DNA of 64,000 nt from Plumapathes pennacea. Its lineage: Eukaryota > Cnidaria > Anthozoa > Antipatharia > Myriopathidae. Below, piece after piece: positions 24,300 through 35,039 of the stretch. The notes below the pieces were generated by a model. It was not told the origin of the DNA, ran no database searches, and was given only the letters and a program-made list of their open reading frames with translations. The translations under genes were made by a program, and so were the position numbers. The stretch spans positions 13,588,183 to 13,652,182 of the forward strand of contig OZ038468.1 of the NCBI GenBank assembly GCA_964036295.1, written 5' to 3'. Within the stretch, counting starts at the first letter, position 1, and the number at the start of each line of letters is the position of its first letter.

Positions 24300-25656
24300 C
24301 GCACGCAATATGCACCCCTCATTTACGTTTACAAAAGCTGAATTTTAGTCGGTTCTTTTTGAAAAATGATATTTGACCAGTATGATAACGAGCTGTCCCT
24401 TTTTATGATCTTCCAGATATAGTTCTTAGTACCCTTAGAACTTTTAAGTTGTGGGGAACTGTTATTTGATTACGAATGTAAATATAATGTTGCTTAATAT
24501 CTTACTCAATAGTGATGCAACGTGTAAAGCAACATATGATATGCGAAAGCGCGGGGGATTTCTTTAGAGATCGGCAACATTTTTGTTACGTTTTGGGGAT
24601 ACTCTAGAGTATCAGCGAGAAAGGCGCGAGGGATTAACATCTGACTGAAAAAATCTTAACACAAAACAGGTTAAGAAATAGACAAAACTCCAAGACATAG
24701 ATTTACTGTTGGTTTTGGCCAAGTTTAACGAAGGATGTGTCCCAGCTACCACCACAAAGTTTGCAAGTGATATTTATTCAACGAACGCTGAAAACACGGC
24801 AGGGAAAATGGTACGCGGAAACTGACGGGCACACCTGCAACTACTCCCTTTGAAATGATAAGATTCCTCGGAAAAGAAGACTTGACTGTGGACAAAGGCA
24901 TCAAGGATAGCGCGAAAACATCACGCTACTCGACAATAGTTTTGGAGGGACATACTCACGAGCACTTGATGTGACAAAGGACTGACCGACAGATGAACTG
25001 AAATACCGCAAAAGTTGCACTTTTTTCACAATGATAGCACTTTACGGTATTATGGTCAAAGCTTTCCTCATATCAGACCTCGTTTTATTGGTTTGTTGTA
25101 TCAGTGGTATTATACTGGACAAGAATATATTTATATCACATCTGAAAACTGCAATATCATGATTTCTCAGAAACCAGTTCAATACTGAACAGAAGTATAG
25201 GATCATCTTGTAGTGGAAGTAAAATTGTGCAGAGCTTCAATGGCACTTGGCACGACATTACTACGAAAATAAAGTTAACCTTAGAAGGTTTCTGTGATGG
25301 TTCTGACACTTTTTACCTAACTTACTCTTTTTCAAAAGTTGTTTCATACAGCTGGGCTGGAAACACTTGGTTAATAAATTTTGCACACTAACACAAGCTA
25401 AGGGTTTTTTTGGTTAAGATTGGCATCACTTCATGGTTGATTTCATGAAATAGTTTCAAATTTAACTAATATAGTCACTCAATACTCTCATTGGGAATGG
25501 ATATTTTTCTTGGAACAGCTCTTTCACAGTTAGGGTGAAATAATATTTGGAAATTCTCGCACAGTTGATATGACCATCAGAGCCAAACTATAAAATGATT
25601 ACAAGTTATTTTATAGTCCATTACCCGTGGGCCCTGAGCTAAAATGAAGTAAGGCT

Positions 25657-25688
<32 letters not shown>

Positions 25689-27725
25689 TTTTTCACCCAT
25701 TACGTTCATCTCTAGGTTAGAGTGAAGTTTCTACAGATTGATTTCTTTGTGTCTTTTCTTTGAAGTATGGTTTCCACTGTTCATCCGTCCTGAAAAGTAT
25801 ACTACATGATGTGTAGCTCTCTTGTGATATCTACTGTACGAAGATTTCCTCCACAATTTCCCCTCCTGCCGTTCCTCCAGGATCATCCAGTCTTCGAAGC
25901 AAAGTTGTGCAGATCCTTATTGGCACTTGGCACTCAAGTCTACATAAATATGCCGACCTTTGAAGTCAAAAGCAGATCACTCGTTATCTCACGGTGCTGT
26001 CTGCTGTGCGGCTGTGCGGCTGTGCGGCCTGAATATTGAAATAAGAAATTCGAGTTTCTTTTCTTTTTTGCTACCTATCACATCAAGTACCTTCGATTAG
26101 AGTTAGGTTTTTACGTCAGGTTCGTGTGGTGTTTGTTGTCTTTCCTTTGATGTATGGTTGCCACACGGCGATAGCTCTCTTGTTCTGTATCTTCTGTAAG
26201 ACAAAGTCATTCCTCAATTACTCTTCTGCCGTTCACCACAAAGAACAACAGGGCCCGGTTTTTCAAAGCACGATTAGGCTAATCCTGGCCGATTAGGTGT
26301 AAACTTTCTTGTCATTTATAAGCCTAAAAATGTGAAGGTTTTGTCCTGCAATGATTTCCTTGATACGTTTTCAGCTAAAACAAGCTTTTTAATCCATATT
26401 TGAACAAAACCCTGCAGTTTATTGGCAGAGAGGTCGAGAGAAAGAATTTCGTTAATCCTGGATTAGCTAATCGACTTTCGAAAAACCGGCCCCTGATGTA
26501 CAGCACGGACTTCCTCAGCCTCGTCGACCGGTCACAAATTGTGGCAAAGACGTCAAATGGATTCTGCAGTTGTATAGAGTTTGCTTGGGAGTCTTGATTA
26601 AATAAAAGCACCATCCTAAAGTGAACATATGATCACTACATGATCACTAATGATGCACACGTGCACTTGAAAGGTTCTTGCTTCAATATTCGTCGATCCT
26701 TTGCAGATCTGTCATTAGCAAGAAACTATCAGTTTTATCATGATGAAACGTTACATGATTCGATTAGTTAATGTTGTTGTATGGAATCTAATGGAAAAAA
26801 CAGCTCTAAAGGGAACTATATTGACTGCGTCGGCGTGGAGAAATACGTATAACTTGGATCGACTAAGATTCGATGTGTGAAAGCTGGACGTCTGAAAGAA
26901 TTTGAAGCTGACGTTTCTAACGTTAGCCTTTCGTCTAAGAAAAAGATATGTTCTATTAGTAATGGGATAATCTGACCTAGCTCCATTTCTTTGAACAACA
27001 ACTTTCCAATGAAGCACAAAACTCTTTTTTCCCTTCCTCGTCTAAGGAAAGAGCCAAACATGGTCTCCCCCTCATTCAGGTCACTTTAACAATTATAGCA
27101 TATATAAAAATTTTTTAATGAGCTTTATGAACTTTAGATTCATTGACATAAGTACAAACGCCGCCATTTTGAACTGACGTTGTTCGTTGCCACTGATAAG
27201 CAGCCATTTGTCACCACACCTTTAAATAAAAAAGCCGGGCTCCATTTTATAAAACCGGTGCTTTATTATGTAAAACTGTGTGGCATCGTATAATAAATTT
27301 TGGCACCGTTTCGAAACCTATACTCGTAAATAAATATCAAGCACCATTTAGATAGATGGCTGAATATTGGCAGTAGCTCATATTTCCCGTGGGCGATTAT
27401 AAGCTGTGCATGACGCATCTCAATATGGGGAGGAGGCGGTGCGACCTCAAGTGGATATATTCATAAACAAAGGGTAACTAGTGAGGAGAACAATTCCACA
27501 GGAAAGAGAGTTCGAAGTTCATGCCATGCACAATGGTCCTGAAAAGTTATGTGTGGACTAATAACGTAAAATCCCGGATATAAGGCCTTGGCCGAAACAA
27601 TTTCATAATGGTTTCAGGGGGCTTATGACAGGTGGGGTAATAAGTGAGCGGGCGCGCTCATATCTGGTATGAAAAAATTGTGCGGCAGTACATAAAGAGG
27701 ACATCGCAATCTACATGGTACAAAG
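24300..27725. other. Spacer upstream of tyrosinase gene 1 (paralogous to 48900-51170)
   Basis: No gene found. Long blocks match the spacer upstream of gene 3, e.g. TTTACGGTATTATGGTCAAA, GAACCAGTTCAATACTGA-like text, TCTTCTGCCGTTCACCACAA, and ATTTCCCGTGGG(C/A)GATTATAAG. It contains one MITE (26251-26493) that the other copy lacks. Short ORFs inside are not conserved between the two copies. Confidence 0.7.
26251..26493. mobile_element. MITE, GGGCCCGGTTTTTCAAAGC family (absent from the paralogous spacer)
   Basis: The ends GGGCCCGGTTTTTCAAAGCA and CTTTCGAAAAACCGGCCCC are imperfect inverted repeats with inner GATTAGGCTAATCC and GGATTAGCTAATC. The paralogous spacer reads straight through at about 49863-49880 (AAAGAACAGCACATGTACAG), giving an empty site. 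Other copies: 43505-43733 and, degenerate, 12226-12430. Confidence 0.8.
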
Positions 27726-28250
27726 TAAAAATGAACTTGTATCCAAGAGCGTAGCTGAAATATTTAGTTTAAAACAAACGTGTTATTCATTAAGAAATAG
27801 TGATTTCAACATGCCTAGATTTGATACTGTTAATTATGATAAGCACACTCTAAGTACGCTACCTTGGACGAGTAATGCTGTCTAGGCTGAAAAATGACAC
27901 TAGGAACTAATCCAGCCTCAACGCGTTCAAGAGTGCAATACGTATAGTATTGTATAAATAGTTTGTTAGACAAAAATAGCAACTGCTGCGATCTATGCAA
28001 AGCATAAAGAAACATTTATTAATATCATAGATCTCCAGTATATTTATTTTCGGGTACATTTATTTTGGCATTTAAAAATTATTTAGACTACTTTAGATAG
28101 TACAGTGTCCCAATTAGTTTATAAAAGATATAATAAAGTCATTGTTATTATTACTATTGTTACAATTATTATTATAAACAAGAACCAGCTTTTATTAGCA
28201 GTAGTGTCAGCTTTACTGTTCAAACAGTAATTATTACGATATTGAACCGT
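27726..28250 (+). mobile_element. 3' end of a non-LTR retrotransposon (LINE), copy 1
   Basis: Plus-strand codons read NELVSKSVAEIF, CYSLRNSDFNMPRFDTV, then a diverged tail, as at the C-terminal end of reverse transcriptases of cnidarian LINEs (YxLRNSDFxMPRFxTVxYGKxS...LW). A 3' UTR follows, ending in a TTATTATTAC microsatellite. The same remnant lies at 54828-55240, so it was in the ancestral duplicated unit. Confidence 0.6.
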
Positions 28251-28491
28251 TGTTTCAGTCCGAGTGCAAGTGAGAAGAGAAATATGGAAGCTGCTGCCAG
28301 TTAAAATTAAAGTACTTGATCGAAGGGATACAATGCAGACTTCTAGTCCAAAACTCGGACATAGCTAACATGTCAACTCACCCAAGTAGAACCCGCACAA
28401 ACTGTCAGTGGCTTTCTGGGGACAGTTAGGGATTTTAAAAGGATCCAGAGAAATACTCAAAACGTGTTTCAGAACGTAGAACATAAGATAA

Positions 28492-28923
28492 TTTACTAAG
28501 ACTACCGTGAAACTATAGAGTGGTAAAGTGTGACGTCATCATTTTGCAAACTTTTCCATTCAAACCTCAAAACCACATCATGCGATATACACAGCTGCTG
28601 AAAGAACGCGTGCAAAATTTCAAATCGCTGGCCCTACTGAAAGCGAAGATAGAGAAGTTTAAAGTTCGAGATAGTCTTAACTAAACTCTCTTATTTAGCG
28701 TTGGTTCCAAATCAAAGGAACCAACACCAAATAAGAGGGTTTACTATGAAGCAATTTGAACTTCAAAAGTCTATATCTCAGCTGTTTAATGCACTAAAGA
28801 GCCAATTTTTTCTGTGTGAACTTTTTTTAGATAGGCCATTCCGAAGAATTGCACAAAGTCCATTATTTCCGAAAAAATATTTTTATGACGTCATCACTTT
28901 ACCACTCTATTATAGTCAGTAAA
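28492..28923. mobile_element. 432-bp MITE with TAA target duplication (absent from the gene 4 unit)
   Basis: The left end TTTACTAAGACTACCGTG is followed by ATAGAGTGGTAAAGTGTGAC; the right end GTCATCACTTTACCACTCTA is followed by TTATAGTCAGTAAA. TAA flanks both sides. A smaller palindrome (GGTTCCAAATCAAAGGAACC) sits at the centre. The paralogous sequence near 55551 reads through without it. The TIRs contain TGACGTCAT-like words. Confidence 0.8.
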
Positions 28924-28953
28924 TAAAAGAGGCTATTCTCAGCAATATGGACA

Positions 28954-28959
28954 TTTATT
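28954..28959 (-). terminator. Poly(A) signal of tyrosinase gene 2
   Basis: AATAAA on the minus strand about 390 bp after the stop. The 3' UTR between is strongly purine-rich in the transcript (C/T-rich on plus, 29020-29270) and is conserved in genes 3 and 4. Confidence 0.5.
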
Positions 28960-29349
28960 CCAGCAGCAGTCTAAACTTAAATTCTATAATTGAGAGAAAT
29001 TCCCCGTGTCGGTTTGTCTGTTTTGTTGTCGGTATATTTTTCTCTCCTACACTACGTGTTTGTTTTCTTTACAGCCGCTTCTCAGCTCTGTCTGCCCCGC
29101 CTCCCTGGTTCCCTTGTCCTCTGGCTCTCCTGCTTTCCAGCTCTTCAGCTTTCTTACTTTCCAGCCGACCGGCTCTGCAGCCTTTTCCCCGTTTGTTTCT
29201 GTCTTTCTCTGTGTCTTTGTGTCTGTGTTTCTGTCAATCTGTCTGTCTCTCTTACGTAACCCTTAGTTCTAACAGCAAAAAAGGAAAATGAAAAAAGCGT
29301 TCTTGCGGCTACACTTTAATTAGCCTTTGGCAGTTCATTGCCACTGACA

Positions 29350-32300
29350 TCAAGCAATCGCGTTTACAGATTTTGGAGGATCCAGCTTCTTAGCTATCTC
29401 CTTGACCTTCTTTATCTCTTCAGGCTTTAAGCCGAAGAGTTTCATGGCACGCTCGTTTACAGTTGAAAACTGTGGTCTCGAGGATCCCGGCTTAGCCGCT
29501 AGTTTGAAGGATACTAGTAACAAGAAAAAGAAAAGTCATTAGAGTATTTAAAGGTGCGTGGAGCTTTTATTTCATGTGTGTTTATGTAGGCTGTTAGTTA
29601 AAAGGCGTTCCTTTCCAATGAAGAAGGCACAAAGGCTGAAAAATGGCAACTTAGCCGAAGGCAAAAATTTAAATTGGCAGGCAGCTCTATTTCAGCAACA
29701 TCCGTTGTGTACTGACTAGTTTGCGAATGTGCTATACTTTGTATAATTATTATATATTAACGCAAGTTTCTTTGGTGATGGCTAACGTTCAACCGGTGTT
29801 ATTCAGCCAATACATTTTTTAAAGAATTCAAAATATCCACAGCAAACTAAGGTTGTAACTTGTGCAACGGTTCCATGAAAAGTTACAAACGATTTAAAAC
29901 GAAGTAAGCAATCTTAAATTTTTATAAGAAAGAGAGTACATGATACAGAAGCAGTTTGATAGAATACATGACTCAGATTAAACCGAATAGAGGAACACTG
30001 TTTTGTTATTGAGGTGGATGTTGCTAAAATGAGAATGGGATATGAGATTAAACAAGCCAACAGAGCTACGTCGCGTAGGGTTAGGTTTAGGTTTAGACAT
30101 CAAAACAACTAATCCTAACCATAACCTAACCCTAAAACTATCAATAAAACTATCCCTATACGACTTATAGCTCTGTCGGCTTTTTTGATTTCCCCATTCC
30201 TCATTTCCCATTCCTTGTGTTAGTAAGATCTTTATTGAGACCCTTTCTGGCATCTTACATGTCCATATAATTTGAACCTTTCTCCAGCGTCTGTTGCAGT
30301 GAAGTATGTGATACTATACCGCACGATTTGTCAATTATTGTGTTCCGTCATTATGTAAAAACCACACTAAAGGTAGATTTTACAGTGGCTTCAATCAAAT
30401 TTCATATCGTCCACGAATTCCCCAACAAGTCCTTTTCAAGTCAAGCTTTTGGTATTTATACTATCGAGAAGAACGTGTGAATTATCTATGTCTGAGTAAC
30501 GAGTAACCAAACGCGCTCAACACGGAATCTATGCAGACGCACCTCACAGTTTACTTACCTTTAAACCTTCCGCCGTGAGGCCTGCTCACAGAAGGCAAAG
30601 AAACCCTGGGAACAGGTCTGTACTTCACGCGTACTCCACCTGGTTGTGCATTCAGATTGATCAGATCACGTGGACGCAGCGAAGTGCCGGGCATGGCGCG
30701 CGACAGGGAAGAGAAGTGTACGTTTCGGTGGGTGGAGCTCTTTGCCTGCCAGTCAGCCCAGAGTTTGTCGATGAAGCCATGATGAAGGAAGAACTCGGGA
30801 GCGCTTGCTGCGTCTATTGAGCACATCGTTCCACCAATCACACAGTGAACCGTGTCGTGAAGATTATCTCTGAGCGCCATTTCGAAAACATCGAATTGTG
30901 CGGGTGGCATGTTCAAGACGTTCTGCACTGCAATGCTGTCGGGTGGGAGTTCGAAGAATTCTCTGGATAAACAGTCAGAATCTGCACATGGCACCAGTTT
31001 CCACACTGCCTCCCTAAAAGGCCCGGTCTGGACGCAACTGCCATTCCCGCCAAAACCGCTGTTGCCGGTGTACCACAGGTCCCGCTGGAGTCCGCGCCAC
31101 GCAGTGCTTGAAACTCTGCTCCAGTCCCAGTAGGCCAGGGTCACCGTGCAGTCGACTTTGCGCAGGAGGTTCTCGTACTGAAGGTTGAACCAGCGGTGCC
31201 ACGGAAGGAAGTTGTCTTTCGTGTGAATTTCCTGACTGAATAGGGTACGGTGCACTGTCAGCAGCTTGTTGTACTCCTTCTTGTACCTGCAGTCAGTGGA
31301 GGCGACTTTGATTGTGTTGATGTACTTGGTTCGTTCCGCCGTTGTCATGGTAGTGAATTCTTTTCTGATGCGAGTGCATTCTTTTATCTTTCCCCGGCGA
31401 CACTTGCATCGTTCGCCACATTTGTTGTAAGAAACAGATCCTTCTTTGCAACTTGCCAAGGCTACAAGAGATCAAGATTCCAATATATCATTCTGTATAT
31501 TAACTGTAAAACTGCATCACTCAATTTTGGTTGTCATTATGTTGCAAAAGCAAAGAGCATACAGTGGCAAATACCAAGCGTTACCAGTGCCAGCGTCATC
31601 CGGTTGAGTTAATGAATTAGATTACTTACACAACCTGAACGAATAATTGAATGGATTGCTAGAACCCCATCCTCGGAGACCCAGGGGCAGATCGTGGGGC
31701 GGCGGTGAAAAGAATGGCGGGCAAAAAGCGGCGGAGGGGGAGGGGGGAGAAACGAAGAGGAGGAAAAGAGCCCCTGGGAACACAGTCTGTTCAGACCAGT
31801 ATTGAAGGCGTGAGACAGGCGCGCCGCCGATTGGGCGAAAAAATTTATCAATTGTATTTTTTCGCCCAATCAGCGATTGTCGTCAAATGCCGCCTGTCAA
31901 AAGTCCATCAAAAGATTAAAAGATTAAGCGCGTTTACGTTTCGTTCGGCAAGATGGGAGAAGCTATTAAATTTTCTGTGTGATTATTTCCAAATGTCAAG
32001 GAGTTGAAAGCCGAGCAGAAATTGATCGTGGAGAATGTTGTAAAGGGAAGAGATGTGTTTGGAAAGCTGCCAACGGGATTTGGCAAGACTTTGACCTTTC
32101 AAGTTTTGCCAGTCGAAAGCGATGAATGCTGCGGGCCAGAACTTCCCCGCTTCTCCGCTGGTCGTAATTTCACGGTACTTTTGGTTGCCGACAAACGTTT
32201 CAGGACCGTACAAGAAGTCGAAGCGTCCTTTTCCTTCAAGGATACGTCGGTCTTCGTCTGCGTTCTCCCCCACAAACGCAGCTTTGAAACAAATTGATCA

Positions 32301-34329
32301 AAGGTATGCGACCTGGTCTTGTATGATCGACGACAGAGGAGACAGAACAACGACCAGCGGAGAAGCGGGGAAGTTCTGGCCCGCAGCATTCATCGCTTTC
32401 GACTGGCAAAACTTGAAAGGTCAAACTCTTGCCAAATCCCGTTGGCAGCTTTCCAAACACATCTCTTCCCTTCACAACATTCTCCACGATCAATTTCTGC
32501 TCGGCTTTCAACTCCTTGACATTTGGAAATAATCACACAGAAAATTTAATAGCTTCTCCCATCTTGCCGAACGAAACGTAAACGCGCTTAATCTTTTAAT
32601 CTTTTGATGGACTTTTGACAGGCGGCATTTGACGACAATCGCTGATTGGGCGAAAAATACAATTGATAAATTTTTTCGCCCAATCGGCGGCGCGCCTGTC
32701 TCACGCCTTCAATACTGGTCTGAACAGACTGTGTTCCCAGGGGCTCTTTTCCTCCTCTTCGTTTCTCCCCCCTCCCCCTCCCCCTCCGCCGCTTTTTGCC
32801 CGCCGTTCTTTTCACCGCCGCCCCACGATCTGCCCCTGGGTCTCCGAGGATGCTAGAACCCGAGAAACCAGTTTTATATTGTGTCGGTCTGGAGATAAAA
32901 CGCCGGGGCATGTGTAAACTACAAAGGGTTGATGTGGGACAAGGGGACTGACAGGGTTCCATTCTACCCGCCCTTCCCTCAAGCTCCTCTTGTACGGTGA
33001 CAGGGGAAATGGTATCGAATAATGCATGACAGATACCACTAGAGGAAAATGATTCAATCGGCGGATGAGTGGGCAGATTGATACATATGAGCAAGACTCA
33101 AGGGAGAAACAAATTGTATGACCCAATCTAAATGGAAGAAATCGTAAGGTGTGGCCTTTGTGCCCTAATCTGGGGTTTCAGCTTACCAGCACATTGTGCA
33201 GTATTCTAAATGGAAGAAAGTCTGATTTCGTTTGAGTGGCGTAATGTGTAAATCAAATTTCCTTACCTTCACAACACCTCCCGGTGTATATAGGGCGACA
33301 AATGCAGCGACCATAAGTGGGAGTACCACCATTTCGACATCCAGAGTTGCACCGCCTGGTCTGACGCGTCTGGTAAGGACAGGATCCTCCACAAGCTTCT
33401 GCACGGGTCTTTCTTCTGGTGCGTGTCTGTGTACCCAAGCCGCAGGATTTTGCCGAGCATGAACCCCAACGGGACCAGGAACTCATGGCACAGTTGACAC
33501 GATTGCAACTTCCACAGCATCTTCCCGAGAATCCTGAGCGACAAAGACAGCGGCCATAAGAGGGAGTGCCACCATTTCGACATCCAGAGTTGCACCGCCT
33601 GGTCTGACGCGTCTGGTAAGGACAGGATCCTCCACAAGCTTCGGCACGGGTCTTTCTTCTGGTGCGTGTCTGTGTACCCAAGCCGCAGGATTTTGCCGAG
33701 CATGAACCCCAACGAGACCAGGAACTCATGGCACAGTTGACACGATTGCAACGTTCACAGCATTTTCCCGAGAATCCTGAGCGACAAAGACAGCGGCCAT
33801 AAGAGGGAATGCCACCATTTCGACATCCAGAGCTGCACCGCCTGGTCTGACGCAGTTGGTAAGGACAGGATCCTCCACAAGCTTCTGCACGGGTCTTTCT
33901 TCTGGTGCGTGTCTGTGTACCCAAACCGCACTGATACGCCGAGCATGAACCCCAACGAGACCAGGAGCTAACGGCACAGTTGACACGATTGCAATGTCCA
34001 CAGCATCTTCCCGAGAATCCAGAGCGGCAAACGCAGCGACCGTAAGACGGAATGCCACCATTTCGACATCCAGAGCTGCACCGCCTGGTCTGACGCAGTT
34101 GGTAAGGACAGGATCCTCCACAAGATTCTGTACGGGTCTTTCTTCTGGTGCGTGTCTGTGTACCCAAACCGCATTGATACGCCGAGCATGAACCCCAACG
34201 AGACCAGGAACTTACAGCACAGTTGGCGCGATGGCATCGCCTTCGTCTGCGTCGTCGCCAGCCTTCAGCCTCGTCGGGGATGATGAATATGAAAATGATC
34301 ACAGAAAGGAGAAGAATGCGGCCAACCAT
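29350..34329 (-). CDS. Tyrosinase gene 2: four TSP1-EGF modules + tyrosinase, 709 aa
   Basis: Intact secreted modular tyrosinase. Exons: 34329-33267 (ATG; signal peptide ILLLSVIIFIFIIPDEAEG; WRRRRRRR; four 81-aa modules), 31461-30559 (tyrosinase domain) and 29513-29350 (C-terminal tail ending NAIA, TGA). GT-AG junctions, phases 1 and 1, sum 2130 bp. Each module is TSP1 (SSWSRWGSCS...CGLGTQTRTRRK...CGGSCPY) followed by an EGF-like unit (NGGxPSYGRCxCRSGFSGxCC). Modules 3 and 4 have CSAKSCGLG, matching the O-fucosylation pattern CX2-3(S/T)CX2G; modules 1 and 2 (CSAYQCGLG) do not. The WxxW motif could be C-mannosylated. Likely role: extracellular phenol oxidation anchored in matrix (pigment, defence or cross-linking); this is inference from domains. 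A spliced leader-type 5' exon is likely (ends 34501). Confidence 0.85.
30033..30212. mobile_element. Foldback MITE with telomere-like GGGTTAGG arms, intron 2 of gene 2
   Basis: Left text GAGAATGGGATATGAGATTA, then CCAACAGAGCTACGTCGCGT and AGGGTTAGGTTTAGGTTTAG is mirrored by CCTAACCCTAAAACTATC...CTCTGTCGGCTTTTTTGATT and CCCATTCC. Equivalent elements sit in intron 2 of gene 3 (43410-43830) and gene 4 (56655-56835), so the insertion predates the array. Confidence 0.7.
30559..31461 (-). CDS. Tyrosinase gene 2, copper-domain exon
   Basis: 903-bp exon, phase 1 at both ends. The CuA site is LLTVHRTLF, EIHTKDNF and FLPWHRWF; the CuB site is LHDTVHCVIGG and EFFLHHGFIDKLWADW. All six copper-binding histidines are present. 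Compared with gene 1, two residues are missing before IHTKDN. The lead LASCKEGSVSYNKCGERC resembles a small disulfide-rich unit that precedes many invertebrate tyrosinase domains (ECTRIRKEFTTMT). Confidence 0.9.
31668..32852. mobile_element. 1185-bp Mutator-like foldback carrying a RecQ-like helicase fragment
   Basis: Arms 31668-32164 and 32351-32852 (about 500 bp each) are nearly perfect inverted copies around a 186-bp loop. Termini CATCCTCGGAGACCCAGGGG are shared with the 8267-8397 MITE. Flanking 9-bp target duplication CTAGAACCC at 31659-31667 and 32853-32861 is exact. Both arms carry coding text EQKLIVENVVKGRDVFGKLP followed by TGFGK(T/S)LTFQVLP: helicase motif I (Walker A) and lead-in of a RecQ-like protein. 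One arm has Thr and the other Ser after the Walker lysine. The element sits in intron 1 of tyrosinase gene 2 and has no transposase. A captured gene fragment is the simplest reading. Confidence 0.85.
33267..34260 (-). repeat. Four tandem 243-bp TSP1-EGF coding units (gene 2)
   Basis: The text GGACCAGGA (plus strand) recurs at 33478, 33721, 33964 and 34207, an exact 243-bp period (81 codons). Modules 3 and 4 (both with AKSCGLG) are most alike; modules 1 and 2 share AYQCGLG. Whole modules were therefore duplicated within one exon without intron boundaries. Confidence 0.9.
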
Positions 34330-34500
34330 CACTGTGTTGAGAGAAGAGAGAAGACAAGAGACCCGCTTAAATAGAAAATCAATGAAACATAACGGATGAA
34401 TGTAGAGGGAAAAATACATACAAAGCCCGGAGGAACAGGTTGACCATCCTTAGTTAGAACCTTTTTGGTTTAGACGGGTTGATAAATCAAAATGTCTTAC

Positions 34501-34626
34501 CTTTTCCTTTTGGCAAAACGGGCTGCACTGAGTAACGTTTTCGTTTGACGCTCGTCCGACACTTTTCCTCTTGCTCCTCGAGAACAGCGACTGAGGAACT
34601 AAATCCATCCTAACGTGTATATATGG
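34501..34626 (-). promoter_or_regulatory. TATA box and 5' leader exon of tyrosinase gene 2
   Basis: TATATA at about 34616-34626 (minus CCATATATACACG). A donor AAAAG|GTAAGAC ends the leader exon at 34501, and an acceptor CACAG lies 2 bases before the ATG at 34329, giving a 169-bp intron. Gene 4 has the same design (TATA 59385-59394, donor at 59264), whereas genes 1 and 3 have a different promoter type. Confidence 0.6.
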
Positions 34627-35039
34627 AGTTCCATTCAAGTGCAGTCGAGTGAAGCTAATTCTAACAGCTTGGTGTACTGTCAGGTGCGTCGCGTTGAAAA
34701 AGAAAGCAAATAGTTGGGAGAGAAAGCTTTTGGGCTTCACTTGAATACTGCGGTGCTAGTTGTTTCTTTCTGGGTCTTTCTCGATGCTCTTTTTTATCTT
34801 TCGCTTGCTCTCGTTCTTGTTCTCTTCCTTGTTTTGCTAGTATATTAATACCTTTCAGATGTGTTTAGATTATTAATTGTATGTACGCTGAAGCAGTACT
34901 TGAGTATAATGCCTTGTTCGTGTAGTTCATTGTTTTAAAGAATATTTTCAGTGCTTTAACGGAAGTTTGGTTTCCACTGTTTCTCACACACGCTATTGTA
35001 AAGTTGCGACTAAACAGAATATGCCGTGACTGACCTTTT

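Noticed and set aside
28947-29291. Three overlapping Ser/Leu/Phe-rich plus-strand ORFs (also at 55581-55940 and 42701-43083)
   Set aside because: They are antisense to the purine-rich 3' UTRs of tyrosinase genes; open frames result from C/T bias and have no recognisable domain.
30090-30150. Interstitial telomere (TTAGGG/CCCTAA-like runs, also at 43460-43790 and 56697-56785)
   Set aside because: The runs are irregular, short and exactly mirrored as arms of a foldback MITE present in three paralogous introns.
33269-34237. Other open frames across the TSP1-EGF arrays
   Set aside because: Repeat units with lengths divisible by three keep all frames open; only the frame with the Cys/Trp pattern, signal peptide and splice phase is coding.
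34501-34608. Upstream ORF of 36 codons whose stop would overlap the gene 2 start as TGATG
   Set aside because: Its ATG at 34608 lies only about 10 bp downstream of the TATA box, so it should be upstream of the transcription start and not in the mRNA.
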